From assembly GCF_964656455.1 (NCBI RefSeq), contig NC_135717.1:138832308-138896307 (forward strand): a stretch of 64,000 bases of DNA, written 5' to 3'. Shown here in pieces: positions 46,456 through 57,419 of the stretch (positions are counted from its first letter, which is position 1; every line of letters starts with the position of its first letter). The notes under the pieces were generated by a model. That model was not told where the DNA came from. It did not search any database and saw only the letters and a program-made list of their open reading frames with translations. The position numbers and the translations under genes are program-made. The DNA comes from Halichoerus grypus (Eukaryota > Chordata > Mammalia > Carnivora > Phocidae).

Positions 46456-47219
46456 GTCAAGTTGTAACTCATTTGAATATCTGAGGTCTTGAGGCAGCAC
46501 GCAAGGAGGAAGTTGGTGATGGCCACTGTATTACAGACCTGTTGTCACCAAGCCATACTTCACTGTGCAAAGACTTGCCTACCTGAGCCAGCCCGTCCTC
46601 TTGTTAGAACTTTCAGAGCTCTTTGGAAACTGTACTTGTCATCTTTGGGAAAAACAAAGTCAGGAGGCCTTGGATTCGAGAAAAGCCATCTTTCTCCCGA
46701 GGGCTGTAGCTGGGACATCTCAACATATGCAGAGTACTGTGTCATATTACAGTATCTTTAAGATGCTATAATAAATAAGCGCCTGGCCTCATTTCTCATG
46801 GAATTCGTTGTTGATTGGGATAAATAGTAAGCTAATAATCACACAAATAATTCATTAACTAGAAGTGCGATAAATACTACAGTGGAGAAGAACAGGGTGT
46901 TGTGAGTGTGTAAGTAAAAGAGTAGAACTAAGTCTGAGACTGAGTGGCGGTCAGCTGAGTGAAGGGGCTGGGACGGGCTGCGCATTCCAGGCAGAGGGTC
47001 CGGATAAGTTATAGAATAGTCACCTGGAAATAAACAACACATCTGCTAGGTTGCAAGAGGCCAGAATAAGAGGATCGTGGTTACCTGGGCCATCAGACAC
47101 TTTTAGTTAATACCTGTGGTAGTTCTGAATTCCGTCCTTGCCCCAAATAGTTTTGTAGTACATAAGCCGGCACAGCGTCTGCACATAGTGAGGGTCACAT
47201 GCATGTGTTTTGCCTGAAT
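46456..47219. other. Mostly unassigned; possible old L2-like repeat at 46.79-47.04 kb
   Basis: GGGATAAATAGTAAGCTAAT, GCGATAAATACTACAGTGGA and GGCTGCGCATTCCAGGCAGA resemble a common ancient repeat associated with L2. A 90-codon frame at 46489-46761 has no recognisable domain. Confidence 0.35.
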
Positions 47220-47575
47220 TTTCATTGTCTGTTGCTGTGTAATAAATCATTACCAACCTTAGCAACAAATAATTAACGATTTATTAATTATCTGTCATGG
47301 TTCTGTGAGTTGACTGGGCTCAGCTGGATGGTTCCAAAAAGTCCAGGTAGAAGCTCCATGACTTTTTCCTCTGGTCTTCTAAGTCCCAGAACTTCACTTC
47401 TGCCATATTCTTTTAGTCAGAAAAACGATTAAGGCCAGCTCAGATTGAAGGGAAGGGGTAATAGACTTCACCGGCTGGTTTAAGTGTGAGTAGGTCACAT
47501 TGCAGAAGAACATGCTGGAAGGAAGATACTGTTGCCACTGTCTTTGAAAAACACAGTCTGCCACGCTGAATAAAG
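47220..47575 (-). mobile_element. MLT1-like MaLR LTR fragment
   Basis: CTGTTGCTGTGTAATAAATC, GTTCTGTGAGTTGACTGGGC, CTTCACTTCTGCCATATTCT, GGAAGGGGTAATAGACTTCA and CACATTGCAGAAGAACATGC are in the order of an inverted MLT1-type LTR, with an internal deletion of the middle. Confidence 0.55.
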
Positions 47576-48540
47576 GAATTGGATGCTAGTCAGGACTGAG
47601 ATAAGCTCAGGAGGCTGGTTTGCTCCTTCTGGTCTCAAGTTTCTGATTTGATTCATATTTTAGGAACTGCCAAGATTAGATATGTCTCCCTTCTTTTAAT
47701 CAGACCCACTCTGATTCATTTAATCCCTATGAGATGGCATTACAGAATATATTCTTGCCAAGTATTTTTGGTCAACTTATATTATTTCTCTTAGTTTTAA
47801 AAAAGACCCTTGTAGAATCTAGACTAAAAGCTTCCTTACCTACTACATTAGATTGTGGTAAGGTTGCCAACGATTTACTCATTTGTTCAACAAATACCAA
47901 CAATGACAGCAAAGGCTTAGGGTGCTTACTACAGGTCTGAAGCTCTTCCACTATTCTAAGAACTATATATTCTGTAGTCTTTAGTAATAGGACTGAGGGC
48001 CAACCGTGTGCCAGGTAGCATGTTCTGTTCTGGGGATGTAAATATTAACAGAAAAAGGTGCGGCGCTGCCCTTATGAGTTTCTAATATAAGGGAGGGGTT
48101 AGACTAGTTAAATGTTAACAAAAATGTGAACTTATATGTTGGACACAAACACGTGTAATGAGAATAACAGCTTAATAAAGATACACAAGTACCTAATTTG
48201 TGCCAGGTCTAGGATAATTTAAATTAGTAGAAGATAGTTTCTACTATGGATGATGTGTAAAGGTAATTATTTATGTGTTTTGGGGAATTTGAGGGTAACC
48301 TGAATACTTGTAAGATTCCAGCTCAGTAAACTTAGGAAATAAGGATTTGATGATGACATTTTTTGAGTGCTTTTGAAGAGTTTGCTCCTTATATTTGCAT
48401 GGACAGTTATGACTGAAGCATGATGCAAATTGATTTAAAATGGTGTTTCTCAAAAAATTCTGTCATTTTTATGACAAATCTGCCCACTTTCCCTCTTAGG
48501 AAAAAAAAGAAAATAAAGTTGTCTTTCTGGTCCCATAATT
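47576..48540. other. Mostly unassigned; possible L2-like remnant at 47.99-48.13 kb
   Basis: CCGTGTGCCAGGTAGCATGT and TTCTGGGGATGTAAATATTA resemble the common repeat reading tgtgccaggcactgtgctaggcgctgg. No gene recognised. Confidence 0.35.
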
Positions 48541-48552
48541 TAGAGAGAAATG

Positions 48553-48746
48553 TGTTTTTTTTTTTAATTAAAGATTTTTATTTATTTGACAGAGAGCACA
48601 AGTAGGTAGAGCGGCAGGCAGAGGGAGAGGGAGAAGCAGGCTTTCTGCTTAGCAGGGAGCCTGACACAGGGCTCCATCCTAGGACCCTGGGATCATGACC
48701 TGAGCTGAACGCAGCCGCTTAACCGACTGAGCCACCCAGGCGCCCC
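48553..48746 (-). mobile_element. Can-SINE, minus strand, with 12-bp duplication
   Basis: A diverged body (GAGCACAAGTAGGTAGAGCG, GGGCTCCATCCTAGGACCC) with an intact head. Duplication TAGAGAGAAATG at 48541-48552 and 48747-48758. Confidence 0.93.
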
Positions 48747-48869
48747 TAGAGAGAAATGTTTTCTATCCCATAGAATAAGGAAAGATATTTCTCTGGCCTT
48801 TTTGCTAGAAAAATAGTTCGGGATATTCTTTAACAGGTACAGTGGCACAGTTTAGAAAACTAAAACCTT

Positions 48870-49000
48870 TATATTTGGAACCAAGAAAATCTGGCTTTGA
48901 ATTTCATCTTTACCTTTTCCTAACTAAACATCTTTAGGTGAGTTACTTAGCACTTCTGAGCTTCGATTTCCACTATCTGTCGCTTCATAGTATCTTATTC
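48870..49000 (+). mobile_element. MIR fragment
   Basis: AAAATCTGGCTTTGAATTTC, GAGTTACTTAGCACTTCTGA and GCTTCGATTTCC follow MIR order. Confidence 0.6.
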
Positions 49001-50235
49001 TTATATAAACTGCACAACACTATGTAAAGCATTACAGTATCACATAATTATCATTTAATACTATTTGGCAGCAAGTGGGACTGTAGAATATTATGTTGCT
49101 AGCTGAGACAAAATCCTTTGTATCTCATATATATTCTCTTTTATTTTAAGGTCAATAACTGATTTCAAAATAATATTGGGCCTTGAGATCAATTGTTGTT
49201 GTTAGGGCTGGTGGCTATTTTTTATGTGAAATCACCTTTAATATGGTCTTTTGAGTAATATATTAATTTGGTCATCTGCGGTTTTAGTGACTAATCAGCT
49301 TATTTTTCTCTATGATCATAATTTCAGAGTAATACACAGAGTGCTTGTTATCCATATATAAAGTTGGATAGATAGCAAAAATTGCTATAACATTAAGCTC
49401 TTTCCTGATATTTATCTCAAAGTAGTTTCCATTCAGACATCTCTTATGCTTAATGATGCCATCTTTACCTACACCTGGTATCAAATTCCACAATGGGCAG
49501 TTACTTGCTGAAATATAATGCAAATTCAGTATGAATCCTTGGGAATTGAAATGACCGTTTTTTGAGTGAATCAGAAATGACCAAGGTCTTGTAAACGTTT
49601 TCATGCAGTTTTGTCAGAAAAATAATGCCTCTGAAATTTATATCTGATTTATTTTTGGTCAATGTAAAAATAACAACTTATTTTCCTTATTTTTTTTTTG
49701 GTTCAATTTTTATCAGTCCTTATTATAATATATTGATTTATGTATTTTAATTGACTGCTTTTGGTAACATTATCCTATAATACAGAGCACTTATTGTATA
49801 TTAAATTAGAACCTGGTATCCAGTTTACCAGACAGTGTGGTAGAGAGATGATAGAGATCAAGAAAAGAAATTAAGTTTCAAGGGATAGGGTTATTTTCAA
49901 GAAGTTTAAAAACTGGATTTCCATTTCTTATTTATGTTCATTTATTTATGCTTATTTATTATAACTTATTTACAGTTATTTTTGGTATGTGTTATAAATA
50001 AACTAAGGCAGCTTCTTAAAAATAGTTATTAGTTTACTATGAATTTTTGTTAATGAATTTGGATGGTTAGTTTAGTCATCAGTACTCTTAGGCCAAAGAC
50101 CCAAATTTGAAGAAGACCCAGAGAGCATTGGATAAAATATAACTTCTAATTTTTCTTCTAATTAACTTGACTTTCTTATATCTTGTCCTTGTTGCAGACA
50201 TTTCAGTTTAAATTATACTCAGTATTTATTTACTC
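49001..50235. other. Unassigned AT-rich sequence
   Basis: No gene or named repeat recognised. TTAT-rich stretch at about 49920-49985. Confidence 0.4.
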
Positions 50236-50424
50236 TGACCAGCAGTTCACATAAAAGTTTACAAACTTGAGAATCACCTGCGGGACTTGATAAAAGTGCC
50301 AATTCCCAGACCCCACCCAGTCCAATTAAATCAGAATCTCTGGGAGAGTAAGGCCTAGGCCTGGCTATTTTTAAGACTTGTCCAAATGACTCTGATGCAT
50401 GGCCAAGGTTGAGAACTACTGACT
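50236..50424. mobile_element. MER5A-like hAT-Charlie MITE
   Basis: GACCAGCAGTTCACATAAAA, TTGAGAATCACCTGCGGGAC, TCCCAGACCCCACCC, ATCAGAATCTCTGGGAGAGT and GGCCAAGGTTGAGAACTACT are MER5A landmarks in order, ending in the hAT inverted end (GAGAACTACTG). Non-autonomous, 189 bp. Confidence 0.8.
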
Positions 50425-50924
50425 AAGCAGATCTTGACACAGCAATCATTCACAAGGGGCCCTGGGTGGCAGTTAGCAACCCTCCATCTCCTGGAACCCA
50501 TTGGTTCAAAAATGTTTGTACCATTATTCTGTTCTGTACTCTCAGCTGTTCTTCCCTCTTGCTCCCATGCAGGAGATGTAAGTGTCATTATTTAGAGCAC
50601 AACTGGCCCCAGGATGCAGTTTTAGCAAGATTCCAGCTTGGCTGCCATTATTGACTGGAATTGCTTTCTATGGAGCCAAGCCATTTCTCTTTCAAACAGC
50701 CTTAAACTTAGTGTCATTGTAGATTGGGGAGGGTGAAACAGCTGTCTAGTTTTCTCTGTACCCCCAGACCCTGGTGTAGCTTTTTAGCTATTATATGTCA
50801 CCCTTGAAATGGACTGCTCTGAGGTCATGCTGGGAATTTTGCTGATTTTACATCAAGGAGCCGCCCAGACAGGCTGTGAAGTGAAAAGACCCAGCTGTTG
50901 AGAATGATGAAGCTGCCAGTAACA
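50425..50924. other. Unassigned sequence
   Basis: No gene or repeat recognised. Confidence 0.35.
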
Positions 50925-51040
50925 GCTTTGGTTCTGAAGCCTGGAACCTTGTCTGTCTTGTTCACTGTGGGGTCCCTGGCTCCTAGAACAGTATCAACCA
51001 CAGAGTGGGCACATGATGAAAACTTGTTGAATGAAGGCAT
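50925..51040 (+). mobile_element. LINE-2 3' end
   Basis: CTTGTCTGTCTTGTTCACTG, CTCCTAGAACAGTATCAACC and ATGATGAAAACTTGTTGAAT fit the L2 terminus. Confidence 0.55.
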
Positions 51041-51139
51041 GAAGCACGAAAAGCCTAAGTGCTTAATGGCTTTGGGAAAGGCTTTTAAACACTATCCATC
51101 ATCTTCCCCCCACCCCAGCCCATACCACTGAGTGGTTGT

Positions 51140-51410
51140 AATAATTGTTATTACTGAGTGCTTTCTGTATACCAGACAATGCACTACCTTACATGCACCC
51201 ACATACATGGGCACACGCACATGGACACAGAAATACAAATATGTTATTTCCTGTTAACTCCTTATGATCCTATTAAATAATTGTTATTTTCTATTATTAT
51301 CCTCCTGTCATAATTGGGGAAACTGAGACTTAGGCCAAATGACACAACCAATTAAAAGTAGAATTGGCATCAAATTTCACATCTTCCAGTTCCAAGGCTA
51401 CATGATGAAA
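51140..51410 (-). mobile_element. MIR SINE, minus strand, with an inserted AC-rich stretch
   Basis: ACTGAGTGCTTTCTGTATAC, CATAATTGGGGAAACTGAGA and CAATTAAAAGTAGAATTGGC are inverted MIR. A run of CA-rich text (51195-51230) separates the first from the second. Confidence 0.6.
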
Positions 51411-51529
51411 TCACCATATGATGCTAATAATCTGTCTCTAGCTTTAGTTTCCTTAAACATTTCCGCAAGCATTGTCCCTTCATAGAGGTTACCTCTCAGA
51501 AGTTGTGTTATTCCTGCATTTGTTCACTT

Positions 51530-51645
51530 GCCTGCCTCTATTAGCATCTAAGTTCCACGGGAGAAGGGTGTTGGTTTTCTTGTTCACCACATTAGCACCT
51601 AGAGAATGGTTAAATGCTTGTTGGCTGCATGAATAAATGAACCCA
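51530..51645 (+). mobile_element. LINE-2 3' end (possible)
   Basis: AGCATCTAAGTTCCACGGGA, CTTGTTCACCACATTAGCAC and TTGTTGGCTGCATGAATAAA resemble the L2 terminus. Confidence 0.5.
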
Positions 51646-51674
51646 CTCTCATCCATGGGCCTTGTTTGATTGAT

Positions 51675-52330
51675 AAGCCCCACCATCCAGTTGCTCAAGC
51701 AACAGCTGGGCATTACCGTTGATTGGTCAGCTTGTGTTTACTTCTCAAATGTTACTCAAATCTGTGTTTTTCCTTCCATTCCCCATGCTACTGCATTAAT
51801 TCCGGTACCTATTACTTCCTCTTTTGTGGTAGCATTCTAATCTTTTTCCCTGACTTGAGTTACCCTCTGATTCATAAAATTTCTAGTGTAGTTATTCTTA
51901 ACTGGGAGAATTTTGCCCCCCAGGTGAAATTTGGCAATGTCTGGTGACATATCTGGTTATCACAACTGGGGGTTGTTACTGGCATCTAGTTGGGAGAGGC
52001 TAGGGATGTTGCGAAACATCCTACAATGCACAAGACCACCCCCCAAAATGAGGAATTACGTGGCCAAAGTTTCAAACTCATTCTAATTTATGTGTAGTCA
52101 AACCCTTTCAATGACTGTCCTTTGCCAATAGGGTAAAATAGAAAGTTCATAGCATGATTCGCTTCCTCCTTATTACTTTGGCTACATCTCATTCTTCTAC
52201 CAAATGTGTGTGAAATTCCAGTTACTTTAAGCAATTTTAGTGTTCTTGAAAGCTTTCTGGTATTTCCTTTTGTTGACTTGTTATAACTCTCAGGCTTCTG
52301 AGATGCCCTCTTACTCTATCCTAGATAGAG
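51675..52330 (+). mobile_element. LINE-2 fragment split by a hAT MITE
   Basis: The left part (CACCATCCAGTTGCTCAAGC, CATTACCGTTGATTGGTCAG) and the right part (CCTTTCAATGACTGTCCTTT, AGGGTAAAATAGAAAGTTCA, TGGCTACATCTCATTC) are consecutive L2 segments. Confidence 0.6.
51895..52085. mobile_element. hAT-type MITE inserted in L2
   Basis: TAGTTATTCTTAACTGGGAG, ATTTTGCCCCCCAGGTGAAA, TTTGGCAATGTCTGGTGACA and CATCCTACAATGCACAAGAC are landmarks of a common mammalian hAT MITE. Its far end is decayed (GTTTCAAACTCA). Confidence 0.65.
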
Positions 52331-52339
52331 TCATTCAGT

Positions 52340-52500
52340 AAATCCTAAGTGCTCAGTGTGTGGGCACTGTTAGGCATTGAGGATACAGAAGTGAATAAAA
52401 TAAACAAGTTTCCTCCCTTTTGGAGCTTCCCATCTTTACTGTAGTGAGCTGAGAGCTATATAGCACTTAGAGCTATCACTTCATCATTATTAGACCACTA
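52340..52500. mobile_element. Ancient L2-like remnant (possible)
   Basis: GTGTGGGCACTGTTAGGCAT, TGAGGATACAGAAGTGAATA and TTTTGGAGCTTCCCATC resemble the repeat seen near 48.0 kb. Confidence 0.35.
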
Positions 52501-52619
52501 AATGCAATTCAGTGTTCCTTCAAATAAAATGAGCAATACTTAAGTCATTCTCAGTTCATAGCAAATTCACATTTATTTATCTAAAAAAATGTGTGTTTTA
52601 AGCAGTTGGTTTCTTCAAA

Positions 52620-53480
52620 TCAGGTTCCAAATGAGATCCATTCATTGTATTTGGTTATGTCCTTTGTCTGTGTTAAGTCTTTTGGGTTCTTTTAATCTAA
52701 AAATCAACCTCTTCCCACCCCCCTTTTCTCTCCTTCCTTCCATCCTTCTTTCCTTCGATCCTTCTTCATTCCTCTTTTCTTCTCTTTTTTTTTTTTTTTA
52801 AGATTTATTTATTTATTTGAGAGAGCGAGAATGAGAGAGAGAGGGAGAGAGTACATGAGAGGGGGGAGGGTTAGAGGGAGAAGCAGGCTCCTCGCCAAGC
52901 AGGGAGCCCGATGCGGGACTCGATCCAGGGACTCCAAGATCATGACCTGAGCCGAAGGCAGTCGCTTAACCACTGAGCCACCCAGGCGCCCTCTCTTTTC
53001 TTCTCTTCACCCCTTCTTCTCTTTCTCCCATTCTGTTGTTTTGTGGAAGCAGTCAATTGTCCTGTAGAAAGTCCCACATTTTGGGGTTTAGGTTTCTGAC
53101 TGCTCCTTTGTCCAGGTATTTTTCTCTATTCTTCATGTTCCCTTATAGACTGGAAATTAGATAGAAAGGTTTACTTTTTTTTGCAATAATAATTCATAAG
53201 TAAGCAGTGCTGTGTATTTCACATTTCATCATATAGGTGGTAAACAATGTGTGGTTGTTTCACTTTTAAAGATGCTTAGATTGGGTTCAGAGGGTGACAG
53301 GTGACAACCCTATATCTTCCTTATAAACTTGCCTATCAACTTTGCACCTAATAGTTTTAGCATTCATTGAGGAGTATTGCATGAATCAGTTAATTAGATA
53401 TTTAAAAATGGTGACAGTCTAATTACTCCATTCTGTTTGCATTTAGTAGGTAGAATTCCTCCACGTAGAACTTGCATCAT
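52620..53480. mobile_element. Old L1 3' UTR split by a SINE
   Basis: TCCATTCATTGTATTTGGTT, GTTAAGTCTTTTGGGTTC, CAATTGTCCTGTAGAAAGTC, CATCATATAGGTGGTAAACA and AATGGTGACAGTCTAATTAC fit a recognisable ancient L1 3' UTR. A pyrimidine-rich stretch lies at 52715-52786. Orientation not settled. Confidence 0.5.
52787..52992 (-). mobile_element. Can-SINE, minus strand, with 15-bp duplication
   Basis: Body with AGAGAGCGAGAATGAGAGAG and GGCTCCTCGCCAAGCAGGGA. Duplication CTCTTTTCTTCTCTT at 52772-52786 and 52993-53007, within a pyrimidine-rich target. Confidence 0.93.
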
Positions 53481-53790
53481 GGTTACCGTGAAATACAATT
53501 TAAACAAGAACAGCAGCATAAATTTTAATTTTCCTCTTTAATCATTAATTTTCAGAGAAATAATTTGGTACCTTAACATTCTCTGGTGGTATCCAATTAA
53601 CTTTAATTTGTTTTTCTCTTTATCCTTCTTCTTTATTTTCTTCTGTAAGTATTATTTTGAACTAATAGTCCCTTTATGCCTTTACCTCTTTTTAAATGCA
53701 TGAGGCTCTAATATTTAATACAAACCTTTGTGCATAAGCAGTGGATATTTGTGTTTTTTTTTCTGAAAATTAAAGAAATAATCTTTGTTT
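53481..53790. other. Unassigned sequence
   Basis: No gene or repeat recognised. Confidence 0.35.
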
Positions 53791-53809
53791 TAGAATTTGG
53801 GAAAAATTT

Positions 53810-53973
53810 GGGCGCCTGGGTGGCTCAGTGGTTAAGCGTCCTGGGATCGAGCCCCGCATCGGGCTCCCTGCTCCACGGGAAGCCTGCTTCTCCCTCTCTC
53901 AGTCCCCCTGCTTGTGTTCCCTCTCTCGCTGTGTCTCTCTCTGTCAAATAAATGAATAAAATCTTAAAAAAAA
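53810..53973 (+). mobile_element. Can-SINE with 31-bp deletion and 19-bp target-site duplication
   Basis: The head GGGCGCCTGGGTGGCTCAGT runs into GGTTAAGCGTCCTGGGATCG, so about 31 bp between the A-box and B-box regions are missing, at a GTC shared by both edges. The remaining element is near consensus. Perfect duplication TAGAATTTGGGAAAAATTT at 53791-53809 and 53974-53992. Confidence 0.95.
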
Positions 53974-53992
53974 TAGAATTTGGGAAAAATTT

Positions 53993-54959
53993 TATTAGAG
54001 AATGAAATGAAATAGGTATGGTTACTTAAGACAGTAGATATTGTGCCTGATTTGTTGCCTCAGTAGACATGGTCTGATACCTACTAGACAGCAGGCTAGG
54101 TGGTGTTTTTGTTGCAGATTTACTTTTGGTCAAAATATCTATGAATTATTTACAATCATACACCATTGGAATATGCAACTTGCTAGATAATTTAGAGATG
54201 TCTCGGAAATTATACTCTTGGTAGAACCCTGGGATGATTATGGGTCACTGTGGAATCTCTCTAACATTATATAATTCCCTTGTGTGAACAAGCATTAGAG
54301 GACCTTGGTCAGTGACATTTTCTAAATGAGCTGACTAGAAAGGACTTAGCCAAGTTAAAACAGGACCATGAGTTCAGAGCAGTTTGAATTTTTTGTTTTG
54401 CACTTGATTTCCTAGACATTCTTGATCAAATCGTTTGATCTCCATTTTCCCCAATTGCTTCCCATTTAACAAATAGTGTTTATGTCGGTCTACTTTTCTT
54501 CAGAGATATGGTATAGTTTAATCAGTGTTATAAAAAAATGCATGAGTAATAATTGAATTTTCATTATCCTATTCCTGTATATATTGTGCTGCTAAATAAT
54601 TTTACCTGGCTGGTATGCACTTGGAGTCTTTCTGTGCTGTTAGTGGACTGCTACATAGTTGATTACAGCTTAAATTACCTTTCATTATTGGCAATCGGAA
54701 CACAAAGAATAATGTAACTTTTTTTTATTTGTCACATCTCAATTTAAAAAATTACAATGAATATAGTTATGTGGACTGGCAGTAATGATGGACTCACTGA
54801 ATGGTGCTTGTCTTTGTCTGATTCCTTACATCAGTGATGTTTTCATTTGTACCAATTATTTTCTCTTGATTAAAATTGACTATATCTTTGGATTATCTGC
54901 TTTAAAATATTTTTAAGACATACAATTATTTAAATAAAAATAACTTTGGTTTAATTGAT
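53993..54959. other. Unassigned AT-rich sequence
   Basis: No gene or repeat recognised. Confidence 0.4.
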
Positions 54960-55185
54960 TGCTTACTATGTCCTTGGTCCTAGGATATTATACCTAATTT
55001 AAAAAATATACTTTATAATGTTTTAATTTTTACAAACAGCCTAATGGGTTTCTAGAAGAAAGTTGAGTCTTATAGAGGTTGAATAATTTTCCTAGTGTAC
55101 CATATATAATCAGAAGAAAGTTGAGATTATCTAAAGTCTGCTTGACTCTAAAGTTTATGCTCTTAACTATAAGCTACTGTCATCT
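54960..55185 (-). mobile_element. MIR SINE, minus strand, with a local duplication
   Basis: TTACTATGTCCTTGGTCCTA, ACAAACAGCCTAATGGGTTT and TTGACTCTAAAGTTTATGCT fit inverted MIR. AGAAGAAAGTTGAG occurs twice (near 55056 and 55112), in place of the usual single gaggaaactgag. Confidence 0.58.
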
Positions 55186-56234
55186 TTGAAAAAGACAAAT
55201 TCTTTTTCCATAGAAAGCTATTGTATCATCTTTTCCAACCATAATAAATGGTTGCTTACATAAGTGAGCATATATTTGTAAGTATGCCCATATTATATAG
55301 CCCTTAATAACACTTAACTCATTACTTAGTATCAGAACAGCATGGCATGAAACAAAGTGTGTAGCCCAAAATAATTAAAAATATATTCTACTTTTTACTT
55401 GCTTTGATCTTCAACAGACATTAAAAGAACCTGAAACCATAGCTCACAATCAGCATTTGTTCACCTTCCCTTTTCTTTTACAGCTCATTTCTCCAAATTC
55501 CCCAAATTCCTTTTCACAACCCGCCTTTTAAAAATATCCCCTTTTCTGTTTCAATTCTTTCAGTTTGGGAAAGAATTCCTTCTTTTAAGGGAAGAGGTAA
55601 GGGAAAATCAAACTTGTGATTTCAGCAGTGGATTTCAAACTTTCTTGACCACATGTAATAAGTGGAAAGTGTCAGAAAATAATGCAGTGACCTTTAACAC
55701 TTCTATTAGTCCATTCCATTCTACTCTGCTCTACCCCTTCCCTTTCTGCCCCTCTTTTCCTCTACTTAAGAATTTCAATTATGACCCATCCAGTTGATTT
55801 TATGATTCATCATTGGGTCATGAGCAGCAGTAAGAAACCGAGTCACACAATTACCTTCTATTGGAAAGAGAGAGGTCTATGAACATGGCTACATTACTAA
55901 TTTTGCTCCTATCATCCATATAAATGCATGTCACATTAATTGCTTTGCTAAGAATTACTTCAGTGGGAATTTATATTTTGAAAAGTCATATTAAAGTAAT
56001 TATTAATGAAAGAAAAAAGGGTAATAGGTCAGAGGGGAATGAAGTAAAACACTTAGAAAATAATAGGATTAAGATGGATTATGGATTTAGTGTATTTTGT
56101 CTCATTTAAAATTTGTTTTGTAGAGTTGTTTGATAATACAGGAGACTCCATGGAAAGGAGGGTAAAACACAGAAACAATTTCAATAGGGAGTAAAAAGAC
56201 CAAGAGAAATTTAAGTATTAATATGCATGTTTTG
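55186..56234. other. Unassigned sequence
   Basis: No gene or repeat recognised. Confidence 0.4.
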
Positions 56235-56900
56235 TTACAGACAATGAGAAGTGTTGGTGAGAATGTAGAGAAATTGGAAACCTCATATATTCCTGGAGGG
56301 AATGTAAAATAGTGCAGCCAGTTTGGAAAACAGCTTAGCACTTCTTCAAAATGTTTAACTTTGGTGCAGCAAATCCACTCCCAGGTATACAACTGACAGC
56401 AATGAAAATATGTGTCCACACATGCATGTTCATAGCAGCATTATTCCTGATAGCCACAAGTTGGAAATAACCCAGATGTCTGTCAAATGATAAATAAAAT
56501 GTGGTATATTCACTCAGTGGAGTTATTATTCAGCCTTAAAAGAAAGGAAGTGCTGATACACGTATACTACAAGATGGATGAATCTTGAAAGGATTATGTC
56601 AGCTAAAAGAAGTCCGTCACAAAGGACCACATGTCGTATGATTTCCTTCTCATGGAATGCCCAGAATAGGCAGATTTATACAGATAGAAAGTGGATCAGT
56701 GGTTGCCAGGCTGAGGGTAGGGTGGGGCGTGAGCAGTGGCTGCTAAGGGGTATGGGGTTTCTGTTATGGATGACAGAAATATTCTAAAATTAGATCATGG
56801 TGATGGTTGCAACTCTAGTAATAGACCCAAACCCACTAAATTGTACATTTTAAATGGGTGAGTTTTATAGTATATGAATTATATCTCAATAAGGTTGTTG
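56235..56900 (+). mobile_element. Old L1 3' portion
   Basis: TGGTGAGAATGTAGAGAAAT, TGCATGTTCATAGCAGCATT, ACTACAAGATGGATGAATCT, GTGGATCAGTGGTTGCCAGG and CACTAAATTGTACATTTTAA are in L1 ORF2-end and 3' UTR order. Diverged; no intact frame. Confidence 0.8.
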
Positions 56901-57419
56901 AAAGGAAATACATATTTTAGAATTGAGTGGAAATATTAAATAAATGCTATTATTTGATGAATCAAGTGATAGTCTTTATGTTTTGGATATTGTTTACATG
57001 TTTTTCATATTAGAGTTCTTGCTCAAGGTGTCTTCACATTCTAAAGAGCACAACTAGCATAGCAATTTGGCTCAAGTTTGTATAAAATCTGCATCCATTA
57101 AGAATAGAGTCAATTAATAAAGTAATATTTTTGGAAAGACATTTAAAACTAAGACCAATAAAATGGCAAAAATAGCTCAAGAACAGAGGGAAAGAAACTA
57201 TAAACAGAATAGTTTTTACAGTGTAGACAGTAGATTTCATGTTGCTAATTTTGATTCAAGATTTTTATAACTACACTTCAAAATTAACCTTTTATTTTGT
57301 TCTCATAATTTAACTGGGGACTGATTGCTTCTGTTTTGGCCATAGTTTAATTGTAATCTGAGGTAATGCAGAAAAAGACATCAGGGTTTTCAGATAATTT
57401 AAAAAATAAGTTTAATTTT
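56901..57419. other. Unassigned sequence
   Basis: No gene or repeat recognised. Confidence 0.35.
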
